A stretch of DNA of 64,000 bases, taken from assembly GCA_006386115.1 (NCBI GenBank), contig VFIW01000105.1, positions 62,001-126,000 on the forward strand, in the 5' to 3' direction. Position 1 is the stretch's first letter. Each line of letters starts with the position of its first letter. The DNA is from Globisporangium splendens. Its lineage: Eukaryota; Oomycota; Peronosporomycetes; Pythiales; Pythiaceae. The notes beneath the pieces are model-generated. The model worked only from the letters and a program-made list of their open reading frames with translations, was not told the origin of the DNA and did not search any database. The position numbers were made by a program, and so were the translations under genes. Of this stretch, positions 1-8,722 are shown piece after piece.

Positions 1-815
1 AACAATACCCCCTCCGAGACGGGGTCCATGCCGTCGCCAACGGCCAACCACGCGATCGTTCCACCCACTGGCTCAGCGAACGCAGAGATAGCGCACCACA
101 TGATGCCTTTCCAGCGGCTTCCCGTGGCAAAGTAGATGGGAGCAGCGACGGCGATGCCCTCTGGGATGTTGTGGAGTCCGATGCCGATCGCGAGCGAGAC
201 ACCGACAGACGTGTTCTGAAGCGCGCCGACGTACGTTGCGATGCCTTCGGGCATGTTGTGGATACCGATAGCCAACGCACTGAGCAAACCCATGCGGTTG
301 AGCTTTGCTCTCGCGGCTTCATCCAACTTGGTCGCAGCGATGGCACCAGGCGTTTGCGACTCGAGGTAACTGGGGGATTTCGCTTCACGTTCCTTCACTT
401 CATTCTGCTCGTGTTGGAGGTGCGAGTCGCGGAGGTTCTCGAGGTTCTCGATCTCGGTGATGGAGGTCTCGGGTGCAAGCTTGTGAATGATGTAGTCGAT
501 CCCGTAGATGAGCAAGATACCACAGCCAAAACACGCCGTGGCAGCCAACCAACCGTGACCCGTAGCAGTCTCTTCCGTCATATCTTCCGTCCTGATACCC
601 TCAGTCAAGAGGTGCACTGATTCACCAAAGATCTCGACGAGCGAGATGAAGATCATGACACCGCTTGAGATGCTGAGCGCGATCGCCAGACTCACGGGGT
701 TGGCGAGGTGGACGAGGCGTTTGCTGAAGACGACCATGCCGCCCAAGATGGTGGCAAAGCCAGCGGCAAAGTTGAGGGCAAACGCCGTTCCGACGTCACT
801 TCCAGTTTGAACCAT
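1..815 (-). CDS. ZIP-family (ZupT-like) metal transporter, copy 1, 3' end cut by window edge
   Basis: Minus-strand gene starting at ATG 815-813; the C-terminus lies beyond base 1. The protein matches copy 2 (4943-5920) over the shared part. The only base difference I found in the stretches compared is silent, in codon 5 (ACT here, ACC there). It carries the two ZIP signature helices IHNMPEG and LHNIPEG, whose His, Asn and Glu line the metal path in ZupT-type Zn/Fe/Mn importers, and SAFAEPVG in the next helix. It is predicted to be a multi-span membrane protein. Homology to copy 2 stops at the ATG: the upstream sequences are unrelated. No intron is seen. Metal specificity cannot be read from sequence. 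Confidence 0.88.
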   Translation of the reverse strand, partial: MVQTGSDVGTAFALNFAAGFATILGGMVVFSKRLVHLANPVSLAIALSISSGVMIFISLVEIFGESVHLLTEGIRTEDMTEETATGHGWLAATACFGCGILLIYGIDYIIHKLAPETSITEIENLENLRDSHLQHEQNEVKEREAKSPSYLESQTPGAIAATKLDEAARAKLNRMGLLSALAIGIHNMPEGIATYVGALQNTSVGVSLAIGIGLHNIPEGIAVAAPIYFATGSRWKGIMWCAISAFAEPVGGTIAWLAVGDGMDPVSEGVL

Positions 816-914
816 TGTTGAAATTGTTGCGCAGAGGGAGGGGTGAGGCGAAGGTGTAGGTAAACTGGACGTCGGATGCTGGAAGCTTGGGAAGTACTTG
901 CGTCTGAAAGAGCG

Positions 915-929
915 CAAAATGAAAAGTGA
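915..929 (-). promoter_or_regulatory. oomycete initiator (Inr)-like core promoter of ZIP copy 1
   Basis: On the minus strand this reads TCACTTTTCATTTTG, a close match to the published oomycete initiator consensus (YCAYTYYNCAWTTT-like), 100 nt before the ATG at 815. It supports transcription of copy 1 from its own promoter. Function is inferred from the match only. Confidence 0.6.
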
Positions 930-1969
930 GAGGTCCACACGACGTTCTCCGAGTAGCAAGCAATGGACTGCGTTTCTTTTGGACAAGTGAGAGAGAACAG
1001 TAGGGTAGGCTATTAGCCCCCTTCCCGAGATGAGACCTGACAGGGATACTCAATCCCCCATATCGAATACTTTGTGGTCTTGAGCTTGGCATGTATTCTA
1101 GCATCCTTGTTGAAAGGACATCCGTATTGACACGTAGACCTATTGTTTACAAAAGCGACGATCTCTTTGCAAGAGTGATCGGCGTAGAGTTGCGCTGTGT
1201 GAAGAGCCAATGAGACTGCGCCGATGCTGGATTGCGCGTGGCCCCACTGGAAGAGGACCAACGGATTTGTTTGCTTGCCAAGTGCAAGTAAAGACGTGAG
1301 CATAGGAGGAGCGTTTTGTTACCTACCGCCGGGGCTCGAACTAAGGTCATCGCACCTTCGTCATCTGGAATCTGGAATCTGGTGGTGGACAGGCGTGCAA
1401 GACCGCCTGCAGCAGTGAAGGAATGCGCTTTTTGACTTGATAGTGGGTGTCAATTTACTCGAAGCCAGCAACTTTGGCGGGCCATGCACAAGCGCGAAGC
1501 CCTCAGTGGATCGCGATTGGTGGCGGGCACGCGTAGCTCAAAATTCAGTCACTCCGTTGTTTGATTGTGAGTTCTGTGCGATCCCGGTGATTTGTCAGCG
1601 TGCGCTGGTAGCTTGCTAATTGCGGCGTTCAGCTCGAGCCACTCATCCACAACCGATGGCAAATCTCAAGCGGAGTGGTCTGGTAACCTCAGATATTGCT
1701 CCAGTCAATCGCTTATTGCTGTAACTTGCCAGCACTTTGTATGTCAACACCCTCTCGTGCCGTTGCTTATGACCTCTTCCTCTGCGGATGGTGTGCGCTA
1801 CTAGTTTGCTCAGTAAAACAGGATGAGGCGCATGTGCATGTCTGGCTCGCGGTGACGCATCGTAATCCTGGAATCAGTGTTGGCAGATCTTGTTTTTGTG
1901 TTAGAACATCTTTGATGTTTAAAATACATAAAACAAGGTATTACAGCATTTTTGCATCATTATTGTCGT

Positions 1970-2771
1970 TTAAATGTTTTTATTCGAGACAAACGAAAGC
2001 ATAGCAAGTGTTTGCGAAGCACGCTCTGTCGTCTGTTTGCATTTCAGTTGTTTGTATGCGAGATGCCAGCTGAAATAGCGAGAGTAGTTAATGTTGGAGA
2101 ATGTGGTACAAGTTCGTGGTCGCGAGTGCTCTTGTCGTCTCGATACGCGCATCGCGCCATAGATTTCACCGTCGTTGTGGTTGACAATACTGTCGTCCGT
2201 AACACACAGTGTACTTGCGTGGCTCGTGCCCGCATCAAGAACGTCCCGTGTACGAGAATGCGGTGCAGCGTTTGGGTGTGTCCTGGATCGCACCGTGAGC
2301 GCGTGACGCAGGTGGAGCAAGCCGTGACGCTCGGCGACCGGAGCACCTCGTCGGGGCTGGCGTTCTTGACGAGAAGCTGGGCTTTTGTGTGTCGCCCGCG
2401 CACACACAAAAGCCCACCTTCCCTCCTGTTCTGTCGCCACGGGGCTGTACGCCGCGGCCATGGACGCAGCAATGTCGATCTTCTCGCCCTTGAACAACGT
2501 GTTCATAAACGCGAGCTTCTCAACGACAGATTCGGTCTCCTTCGTCTTGACTTCCTTACCCTTTTTGAGTGCGCAGCGGTTCGGGTCATTGCCCTTCTTT
2601 GGCGTCGAGCTCTTCTACTTCTTCGGCGCGTTTTTTGCTCAGCTTATTCTCATGGGTTGCGGCAACTACTTGCTTTAGAAGGATGGATCGCTGCCATTTG
2701 CCAGCTACTTGCCAGAGGACACGACCTATTCTGAGCGGCTGCAAGGGAGAACTCGTGGCGAAGCAAGTCAC
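1970..2771 (-). pseudogene. unidentified coding relic
   Basis: On the minus strand a lysine/glutamate-rich frame (2771-2586, containing SKKRAEEVEELDAKEG) ends in a stop. A second frame then continues with similar charged sequence (DPNRCALKKGKEVKTKE, then MNTLFKGEKIDIAA) and stays open to about 1970. The compositional continuity across a frame change suggests a once continuous charged protein broken by an indel. The family is not recognised. The hairpin at 2379-2415 lies inside it, and sequence beyond the hairpin loses protein-like character. Confidence 0.3.
2379..2415. repeat. perfect 14-bp inverted repeat (hairpin)
   Basis: Arms GGGCTTTTGTGTGT (2379-2392) and ACACACAAAAGCCC (2402-2415) are exact reverse complements around a 9-nt GC-rich loop. 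It could be the end of a small mobile element or a fold-back structure. No flanking duplication was found. Confidence 0.6.
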
Positions 2772-4867
2772 GCCAAACGTTATTCGGAGCGACTGGATGT
2801 CTGTATTAAAACCAATAAAACATCTATAAAAGCATTTTTACAACCAATTAAACCATTACGGACATTTTTACAATGTTTTTACCCACTCTGCTGGAATAGA
2901 CAGTAGGTGATGAGCAAATCGGATGGCTGCATCAAGAGGGCACGCGCTTTCACACTCGAGACTAACCAATCAGAGGCGGCTATTCGTTAATCCAAGGACT
3001 AATTAATAGAACCAAGTTTGGGGATGAGAAACAGCCAGAGATGCTCTTGTTGCTGAGCTTATGGGATGTGGGCAGCTGCTTTTCGTGCTAGTCTATGTTA
3101 ACGAATGACGCATGTTTATTCGATTACAGATCCAACTCCAGTAAGCCAACTGACCACCTCCGTCCTTCCCTTTAGCGATCGAAATCCATAAGCTAAAAGA
3201 AATATTACTCCAACATATAGCAAGCGTACTTGCCCCCAGGAGCTTGGGGGCTCACTACAGAGTCCATTACCCCAGCATGTCATTTCGATTGTAACCTGGG
3301 GCATAAGTATTAACCTTGAGCTTTCGAACGGAGGTCGACATGGTCGGCCAAATCAACAATTCTCATCTTCTGGTTCGTCGACCCGTTTCCTCCATTTGTC
3401 CGACGGCGGAGAGCTGGTCTGGATCGTTTGTCGTGCGCAAAGACAGACGCGTGTATACAGTCGTTGACGACCGATGCGAAGTGAGGTTTCAGACCTTGTC
3501 GCCCTTCAGGTGGCGGTACGTTTCCGTCTTCTCGCAGGGGAAACTGAAGACGATTCGAGATCACGCTCGTATACACAATGCGTTGGAAGGACAGTACAGT
3601 GCCTTTTCTGTGAATATTTGTATCGCCGGGACAGCGTTATTCACCTCAGTCAGTAACCCGGCTCCAGTGCGCACTTAGACACAGCGTAGACGGCGAACTC
3701 CCTATGTGGGCATGTGGAGTTGAAGGTCGATTCATCGAGAATCGCAGTAATAATTGCGAGCAATACAATTGCTCTTACACCCGGTAGATAATAGTTCGAG
3801 GAGACAGGTCAGAAACCCTGGTTTGGCAATATTGAGATTTTATAATCTCTCATGGCCAGCATTCTGGATACCATATCAAATAGAACTCTCATGACGTTCG
3901 TATAGCTTTAGGCAGTGCAGATGCCCGGAACGAGCTCTGTCTGCAACGGACACGGATATCACCGCAATATGCTTTGGTGAAAAATCAAACATTGTTGCTC
4001 ACCTATGTGGGTGTATGAGCTGCCGTGAAACTTGTGCAGGTTGTTTTTGTTTTTGTGTGTTTTTGGCAAACTCCGTGTCATATGAGGAAGCCTTCTCTGC
4101 CTGACCAAGTGGATATCAATTGCATGCTCTGTAAAGCTTGCGTATATCGGTGGCCTCCTTAATTTCGGATGCATCCTGCTTCGCACTGAACACGTTCTGA
4201 GTTACAGCCAGTGTATCCGCGTGCAGTATGATTGACATTTTGTAGCTGCTGGACCCCACGATGCTCGAGTTCAGTTTGGCGCGTATCTCGTGACAGAACA
4301 TACCGCACAGTTCTTCTATTTTCCCTTCTTATACCCATCGCTTTATGACCTATAATCAAGAAGAGTGGCAAGCAGAGTCCATCCTCCGTGCCGCCAGAGC
4401 AGTTAAAAGCCCATGGATGAACGAGAGTATCACCGAGCCATTTGCAGTATGGACACGCATTTGATCTCTACTTATCACCGCAACTGACAACACAGCCTGC
4501 TGTTTCTCTGATGGTACATCGTGCCGTCTGATAGGCAACAGCACACCGAACAAAAGTTCAAAGGAACAGGCGCGCGCAAAGTCTCGCAAGACACGCTTCT
4601 ATTCTATTGTATCCAACCAGACCCTTCTCAGCTTCTCGGAGTGATGACGGATCAAAAGATTGTGAGTTTGCTGCAGAGGTCATGCGTCGTAGGACTCATT
4701 CTTTTCTTTCTTGGCATTGATCGTTGCTATGCCACTTGACCTGGTCGCAACATGTGTATTTTTCTGAGTCTCTCTGCGATAAAGCGCCGTGCTATGTAGC
4801 CAAGACCACCGCAACTTCCTTCGCGCATTTAGTGCTTATTCGTTCGCTCTATTAATTCTTTTTCGCT

Positions 4868-4883
4868 GCTCATTTCTAAACTT
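4868..4883 (+). promoter_or_regulatory. oomycete initiator-like core promoter of ZIP copy 2
   Basis: GCTCATTTCTAAACTT lies 60 nt upstream of the ATG at 4943 and fits the oomycete initiator (GCTCATTYYNCAWTTT-like) with one or two mismatches. The distance is typical for short oomycete 5' leaders. Confidence 0.5.
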
Positions 4884-4942
4884 CCTCACTTCTCCTCATC
4901 CAAAACAACAACAACTATTGGACATCTTGCTCAGCCTCCGCC

Positions 4943-5920
4943 ATGGTTCAAACCGGAAGTGACGTCGGAACGGCGTTTGCCCTCAACTTTGCCGCTGGCT
5001 TTGCCACCATCTTGGGCGGCATGGTCGTCTTCAGCAAACGCCTCGTCCACCTCGCCAACCCCGTGAGTCTGGCGATCGCGCTCAGCATCTCAAGCGGTGT
5101 CATGATCTTCATCTCGCTCGTCGAGATCTTTGGTGAATCAGTGCACCTCTTGACTGAGGGTATCAGGACGGAAGATATGACGGAAGAGACTGCTACGGGT
5201 CACGGTTGGTTGGCTGCCACGGCGTGTTTTGGCTGTGGTATCTTGCTCATCTACGGGATCGACTACATCATTCACAAGCTTGCACCCGAGACCTCCATCA
5301 CCGAGATCGAGAACCTCGAGAACCTCCGCGACTCGCACCTCCAACACGAGCAGAATGAAGTGAAGGAACGTGAAGCGAAATCCCCCAGTTACCTCGAGTC
5401 GCAAACGCCTGGTGCCATCGCTGCGACCAAGTTGGATGAAGCCGCGAGAGCAAAGCTCAACCGCATGGGTTTGCTCAGTGCGTTGGCTATCGGTATCCAC
5501 AACATGCCCGAAGGCATCGCAACGTACGTCGGCGCGCTTCAGAACACGTCTGTCGGTGTCTCGCTCGCGATCGGCATCGGACTCCACAACATCCCAGAGG
5601 GCATCGCCGTCGCTGCTCCCATCTACTTTGCCACGGGAAGCCGCTGGAAAGGCATCATGTGGTGCGCTATCTCTGCGTTCGCTGAGCCAGTGGGTGGAAC
5701 GATCGCGTGGTTGGCCGTTGGCGACGGCATGGACCCCGTCTCGGAGGGGGTATTGTTCGGCATTGTGTGTGGCATCATGGTGTGCATCTGCATCAAGGAG
5801 TTGTTGCCGACGGCGTTCAAGTTTGCCAAGGGTCAGACCCACCTCGTGGCACTAGGTTCGTTCATCGGCATGTTCATCATGGTGACGAGTCTGATTTTGT
5901 TCGGCTACGCTGGCGTCTAA
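4943..5920 (+). CDS. ZIP-family (ZupT-like) metal transporter, copy 2
   Basis: Intact 325-residue intronless gene. The first third has three hydrophobic segments and an acidic, Glu-rich cytoplasmic loop around residues 110-165. Helix 4 carries HNMPEG (about residue 188), helix 5 HNIPEG (about 213) and then SAFAEPVG, the binuclear metal-site pattern of the ZupT/GufA branch of the ZIP family, which brings divalent metal (usually Zn) into the cytosol. ATG 4943 follows a CAGCCTCCGCC leader 60 nt after an initiator-like element. AATAAA at 5991-5996 is a plausible poly(A) signal. The minus-strand ORF 5138-5842 over this gene is a shadow. Confidence 0.92.
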   Translation: MVQTGSDVGTAFALNFAAGFATILGGMVVFSKRLVHLANPVSLAIALSISSGVMIFISLVEIFGESVHLLTEGIRTEDMTEETATGHGWLAATACFGCGILLIYGIDYIIHKLAPETSITEIENLENLRDSHLQHEQNEVKEREAKSPSYLESQTPGAIAATKLDEAARAKLNRMGLLSALAIGIHNMPEGIATYVGALQNTSVGVSLAIGIGLHNIPEGIAVAAPIYFATGSRWKGIMWCAISAFAEPVGGTIAWLAVGDGMDPVSEGVLFGIVCGIMVCICIKELLPTAFKFAKGQTHLVALGSFIGMFIMVTSLILFGYAGV

Positions 5921-6076
5921 GTAGCACGCTCCATTCTTCGAAAAGGTGTCAATATTGGTCAGGCGACAAAATTCCCTTATAAAAAGGACAAATAAAGCTG
6001 ACCTCTTTACAAGACCATTTGGTATCAGTTCATCATTCTTTATAAGCATCACCCTGCCTATAATGAGGTATCACAT

Positions 6077-6142
6077 GTTGCACGAAGGTAACATGCATCT
6101 TTTAGAGAGGTCCCACAGTACAAAGAGACACACCACTTAATG
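6077..6142 (+). other. stray copy of the 5' leader of the thioredoxin-like gene at 44123
   Basis: About 66 nt beginning GTTGCACGAAGGTAAC and ending CACCACTTAATG align to 44061-44125, the leader and ATG of the downstream gene, at roughly 80% identity by eye. The match starts where 44061 is preceded by CTCTCGCAG, a plausible splice acceptor, so the unit may be a leader exon. Coding sequence does not follow: the LTR of element A begins 6 bp after the ATG-equivalent. Confidence 0.6.
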
Positions 6143-6148
6143 TTTCGA

Positions 6149-6797
6149 TGTAATGGGCTATACCTAGCCATTACATGAAGGTGGATCTGTTCACAGATCT
6201 AGTGTGCCACACACCACCTTCAGTGTGCATTGTGGAGAGACAATAACAAAGGGATTACGGTACGACAGTCCCCACATGCACATGTGACGTCATCCCATGA
6301 CGTCACGAGCGCTCTCTGTGCTGATCAGTGCAGAATGTTGTTCACATGTACTAATCAGTACAGAGTGATGACATCCATGTACTAATCAAGTACTGAGTGA
6401 TGGTTCCTACTTGGGAAACTGCACAGGTGATGAGACCGACGTGTCTCTGCCACCTAAAGTGAGTGGCTGTAGCCAATCACTTTGCAGGGAATTTTCCACG
6501 GGACTTCAAGTTCAAGCTTCTCGAAGATCTCGTGGGTTCAACCTCAGTGTACCCAAGGTTTTATATATCAGATTCATAGGTTTTATTGTGTCTGTTTAGG
6601 TTTTAGTTATAAAACCTCTAGGATCCCTTGGGGTTCATTTACATGTAGCGACAGGAACCATAAGCATTTCAATTCAGTTGCAATTTTACCACCAAGCCCT
6701 CAAGTCTTCCTTCCTCCCTCCAAGTCGGGAGACGCTTCCTCTGGCACAAGCGTGTGTGCCGTGTTTTGGGGACTGTTGTGAACAGCGCCCCATTACA
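6149..6797 (+). repeat. 5' LTR of Gypsy element A (family A, 649 bp)
   Basis: Bounded by TGTAATGGG and CCCATTACA. The first 27 bases form a near-palindrome, and a second hairpin (AAGGTGG...CCACCTT) follows. Two TGACGTCA palindromes sit at 6285-6292 and 6298-6305. Imperfect repeats around TACTAATCAGTAC follow at about 6318-6400, and a TTTTATATATC box near 6560 is the likely TATA element. A second copy of this LTR family is the inverted solo LTR at 12127-12776. Confidence 0.9.
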
Positions 6798-6901
6798 CCT
6801 GGTAGCACTTCGAGCGGTCCTTCCAGCGACCAAGCCAAGAAAGGTTTGACGAAGCGGCTTTGAGCACTTCGCGCATTCCTGTCCAAGACCTACTTCCGTC
6901 T

Positions 6902-8014
6902 ATGTCTGAGAACATGGAAGGAGTAGATGTGCCACTCGGTCCAGCAGTACCGGAAACTGTCGAGTTGACGAATGAGTATTTTCCTCATTTGTCTTCTTAT
7001 GAGTGGTCGGCGCTGGAGCGGATGCGAAACGTCATCGGGGAGGCTGCTGTAATCAGCCTGCTACGATCGGCGTCTCCTGAAGACCAGAAGAACGCCGCGG
7101 TCAGTTTCATGCACCACGAGATTATTGAATCTCGAAAGCAGGTCGCAACCCCTGTTTCGTCCTTCAGGACGGTGCCGCTGAAGCTGGATGTCTCTCCGTA
7201 TCGTGGCGGAGAGAACGAGCCTCTTTCGAGATGGTTCGTCGAGTTGGATGCAGCTATCACTGCAAGACAACTGCGAGACCCAATGCAGCGAGTGTTGTTC
7301 GCGATGTCCAACCTTGCGGGTCGTGCAAAGAGCTGGGCTTATGGGAAGCGTTTGTCGGATCCAAACTGCTTCTACAGCTACGAAGACTTCAAGGCAGAGC
7401 TCAAGACAGCGTTTGAACCACCGCAGAGTGAGTTCCGTGCGCGTGCCGAGTTCCTCAAGCTTCGCCAAGGCCGTTTCGACCTTCACTCGTATGCACAACG
7501 AGCGCGCTTCCTGGTCTCAAGCATCGTGGACGAGCCGATTGACGTTCCAACGCAAGTCGTGACGTTCATGACGGGTCTGAACGACGGGCCAATCCGGAAC
7601 CAATTGTTCCGTGAGTATCCCAAGACGCTGGACGAAGCCATCAGCCGTGCGATGCAAGAAGAGTTCAGCATCAAGCAAGCCAAGTTCCAAGGGTTTCCGT
7701 CAAGGCCACCAAGACAAGCGAATGTCGCGCACGATGGTCCAGAGCCGATGGACATCTCGTACATTTCCACGCCTGGAAATGGACGTCCTCGCAACGATGG
7801 AAAATGTTTCCGTTGTGGGAAGTCGGGTCACTTCGCTCGGAACTGCAAGATGTCTTTGCCTGACCGGCAAACGACACAGGGTTCGCGCTCGAACAACTAC
7901 GGTCGCGGCCGTGGGTTCGATCGTTCCCAACGTTCAAAAACGGGAACGACCAGTAGGGGCGGGGCCTCCTACTGGGCTCGAAAAGAGGACTGTGTTTGTG
8001 GATACACAGTGTGA
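6902..8014 (+). CDS. gag: Gag polyprotein of Gypsy element A (3' end truncated)
   Basis: Starts at ATG 6902 (MSENMEGVD). The capsid-like retrotransposon gag region includes a conserved GRAKSWAYGKRL stretch and is followed by the zinc knuckle CFRCGKSGHFARNC (CX2CX4HX4C) and an Arg/Gly-rich tail. The frame runs 5 nt into the LTR of element B. The element had a frameshift region like that of element C, but one A of the slippery run is missing (CAAAAACG), so the native gag stop is no longer in frame. Gag would package the element RNA into virus-like particles; this copy cannot complete a cycle. Confidence 0.85.
   Translation: MSENMEGVDVPLGPAVPETVELTNEYFPHLSSYEWSALERMRNVIGEAAVISLLRSASPEDQKNAAVSFMHHEIIESRKQVATPVSSFRTVPLKLDVSPYRGGENEPLSRWFVELDAAITARQLRDPMQRVLFAMSNLAGRAKSWAYGKRLSDPNCFYSYEDFKAELKTAFEPPQSEFRARAEFLKLRQGRFDLHSYAQRARFLVSSIVDEPIDVPTQVVTFMTGLNDGPIRNQLFREYPKTLDEAISRAMQEEFSIKQAKFQGFPSRPPRQANVAHDGPEPMDISYISTPGNGRPRNDGKCFRCGKSGHFARNCKMSLPDRQTTQGSRSNNYGRGRGFDRSQRSKTGTTSRGGASYWARKEDCVCGYTV
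7936..7975 (+). promoter_or_regulatory. decayed -1 frameshift region of element A (stem intact, slippery run short)
   Basis: The stem arms CCAGTAGG (7950-7957) and CCTACTGG (7968-7975) are perfectly complementary. The slippery run has only five A residues before C (7936-7940), against six in element C. Compared with element C the last stem pair is G-C instead of A-U on both arms, a compensatory change. Confidence 0.65.
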
Positions 8015-8557
8015 CCGGACACTTCCGAGTTACGCAGCACGGTACGTGTGTGAGGAAGCGTGTGCACGACTTCTCTCAAGGACTCTGTTCCAAGAGCTGT
8101 TGCCTGCTTCCTGCAGCGCAACGATCGGTTACCTATAGATCTCTATAGAGTAACCGTCAATAACTAAAGGCTTAGTCAGAGGTAAAAATGGAACTGTTTA
8201 TTTGTTGGGGGTTGCCCTCTGCAGGACACCCTGAGTTATCTTTAGTTCACTATCTAGCATAGTGAACTTCCGCTTATTTCAATGTGGACATAAGTGAATG
8301 GCTCTGAATTGCCGTGTTATTCAATTGGTCTAAAAGCATATAGTTTTAGCCTATGAGAGTCGTGTCTGTGACCGACCTCTAATCAGAGTAGCTTGGCTAC
8401 CTTTGTGGTTCGAGTAAGTGCGGCGAACCTAATGGTTCGGCTGCTTTGGTGTTTCTCGTAGCTAAGTACGGAAGCTTTAGTTGCATGCGGACTTAGTCCA
8501 ATGCCAATAGATTGAGCTGAGTTGCTGCGGTGCAACTTAGCGTGTGACCCCGTTACA
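8010..8557 (-). repeat. 3' LTR of Gypsy element B (548 bp)
   Basis: Same length as 16620-17167, with about half a dozen substitutions noted by eye. On the minus strand it starts TGTAACGGGG; its far end reads GGTCACA instead of GGTTACA. It contains a perfect hairpin with arms AGTTCACTAT (8244-8253) and ATAGTGAACT (8259-8268). Confidence 0.92.
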
Positions 8558-8722
8558 CCACCCCCCACCTAAAGTGCGAAACACGGGAGTGGTTTCGAAA
8601 GAGTGGTGGCCACGCTACGACGCACGAAGTCGTGGTCAGAATTCTTCGGGAGAGGCACTGCGAACACGCGTGCAAATCTCTCCGATAATCATCGCAACAT
8701 CACAAGTGTGAACGCACACGTG

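Larger units (their letters stand above)
816..4867. other. 4.1-kb spacer between divergent ZIP genes
   Basis: Apart from the relic and hairpin listed separately, I see no convincing gene here. Open frames are short, lack initiator context and have no recognised domain. The longest on the plus strand (3316-3678, 120 codons) is opposed by an equally open minus-strand frame (3310-3576), so it is not called. The spacer is AT-richer than the flanking coding DNA. Confidence 0.5.
6149..8009 (+). mobile_element. Ty3/Gypsy element A, 5' part (LTR, PBS, gag)
   Basis: It consists of a 649-bp LTR, a primer-binding site CTGGTAGCACTT at 6799-6810 directly behind it, a leader, and gag. The element is cut at 8009/8010, where the LTR of element B begins; pol and the 3' LTR are missing. 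Gag is close to that of element C. The PBS is the same as in elements B and C, implying a shared primer tRNA ending in GTGCTA-CCA. Confidence 0.88.

Noticed and set aside
3316..3678. 120-codon plus-strand ORF between the ZIP genes
   Set aside because: The opposite strand is equally open, no recognised motif and no initiator element; not supported.
5138..5842. 234-codon minus-strand ORF across ZIP copy 2 (and its counterpart 171-620 across copy 1)
   Set aside because: Entirely inside a conserved coding sequence, no domain, no promoter; a GC-driven shadow frame.
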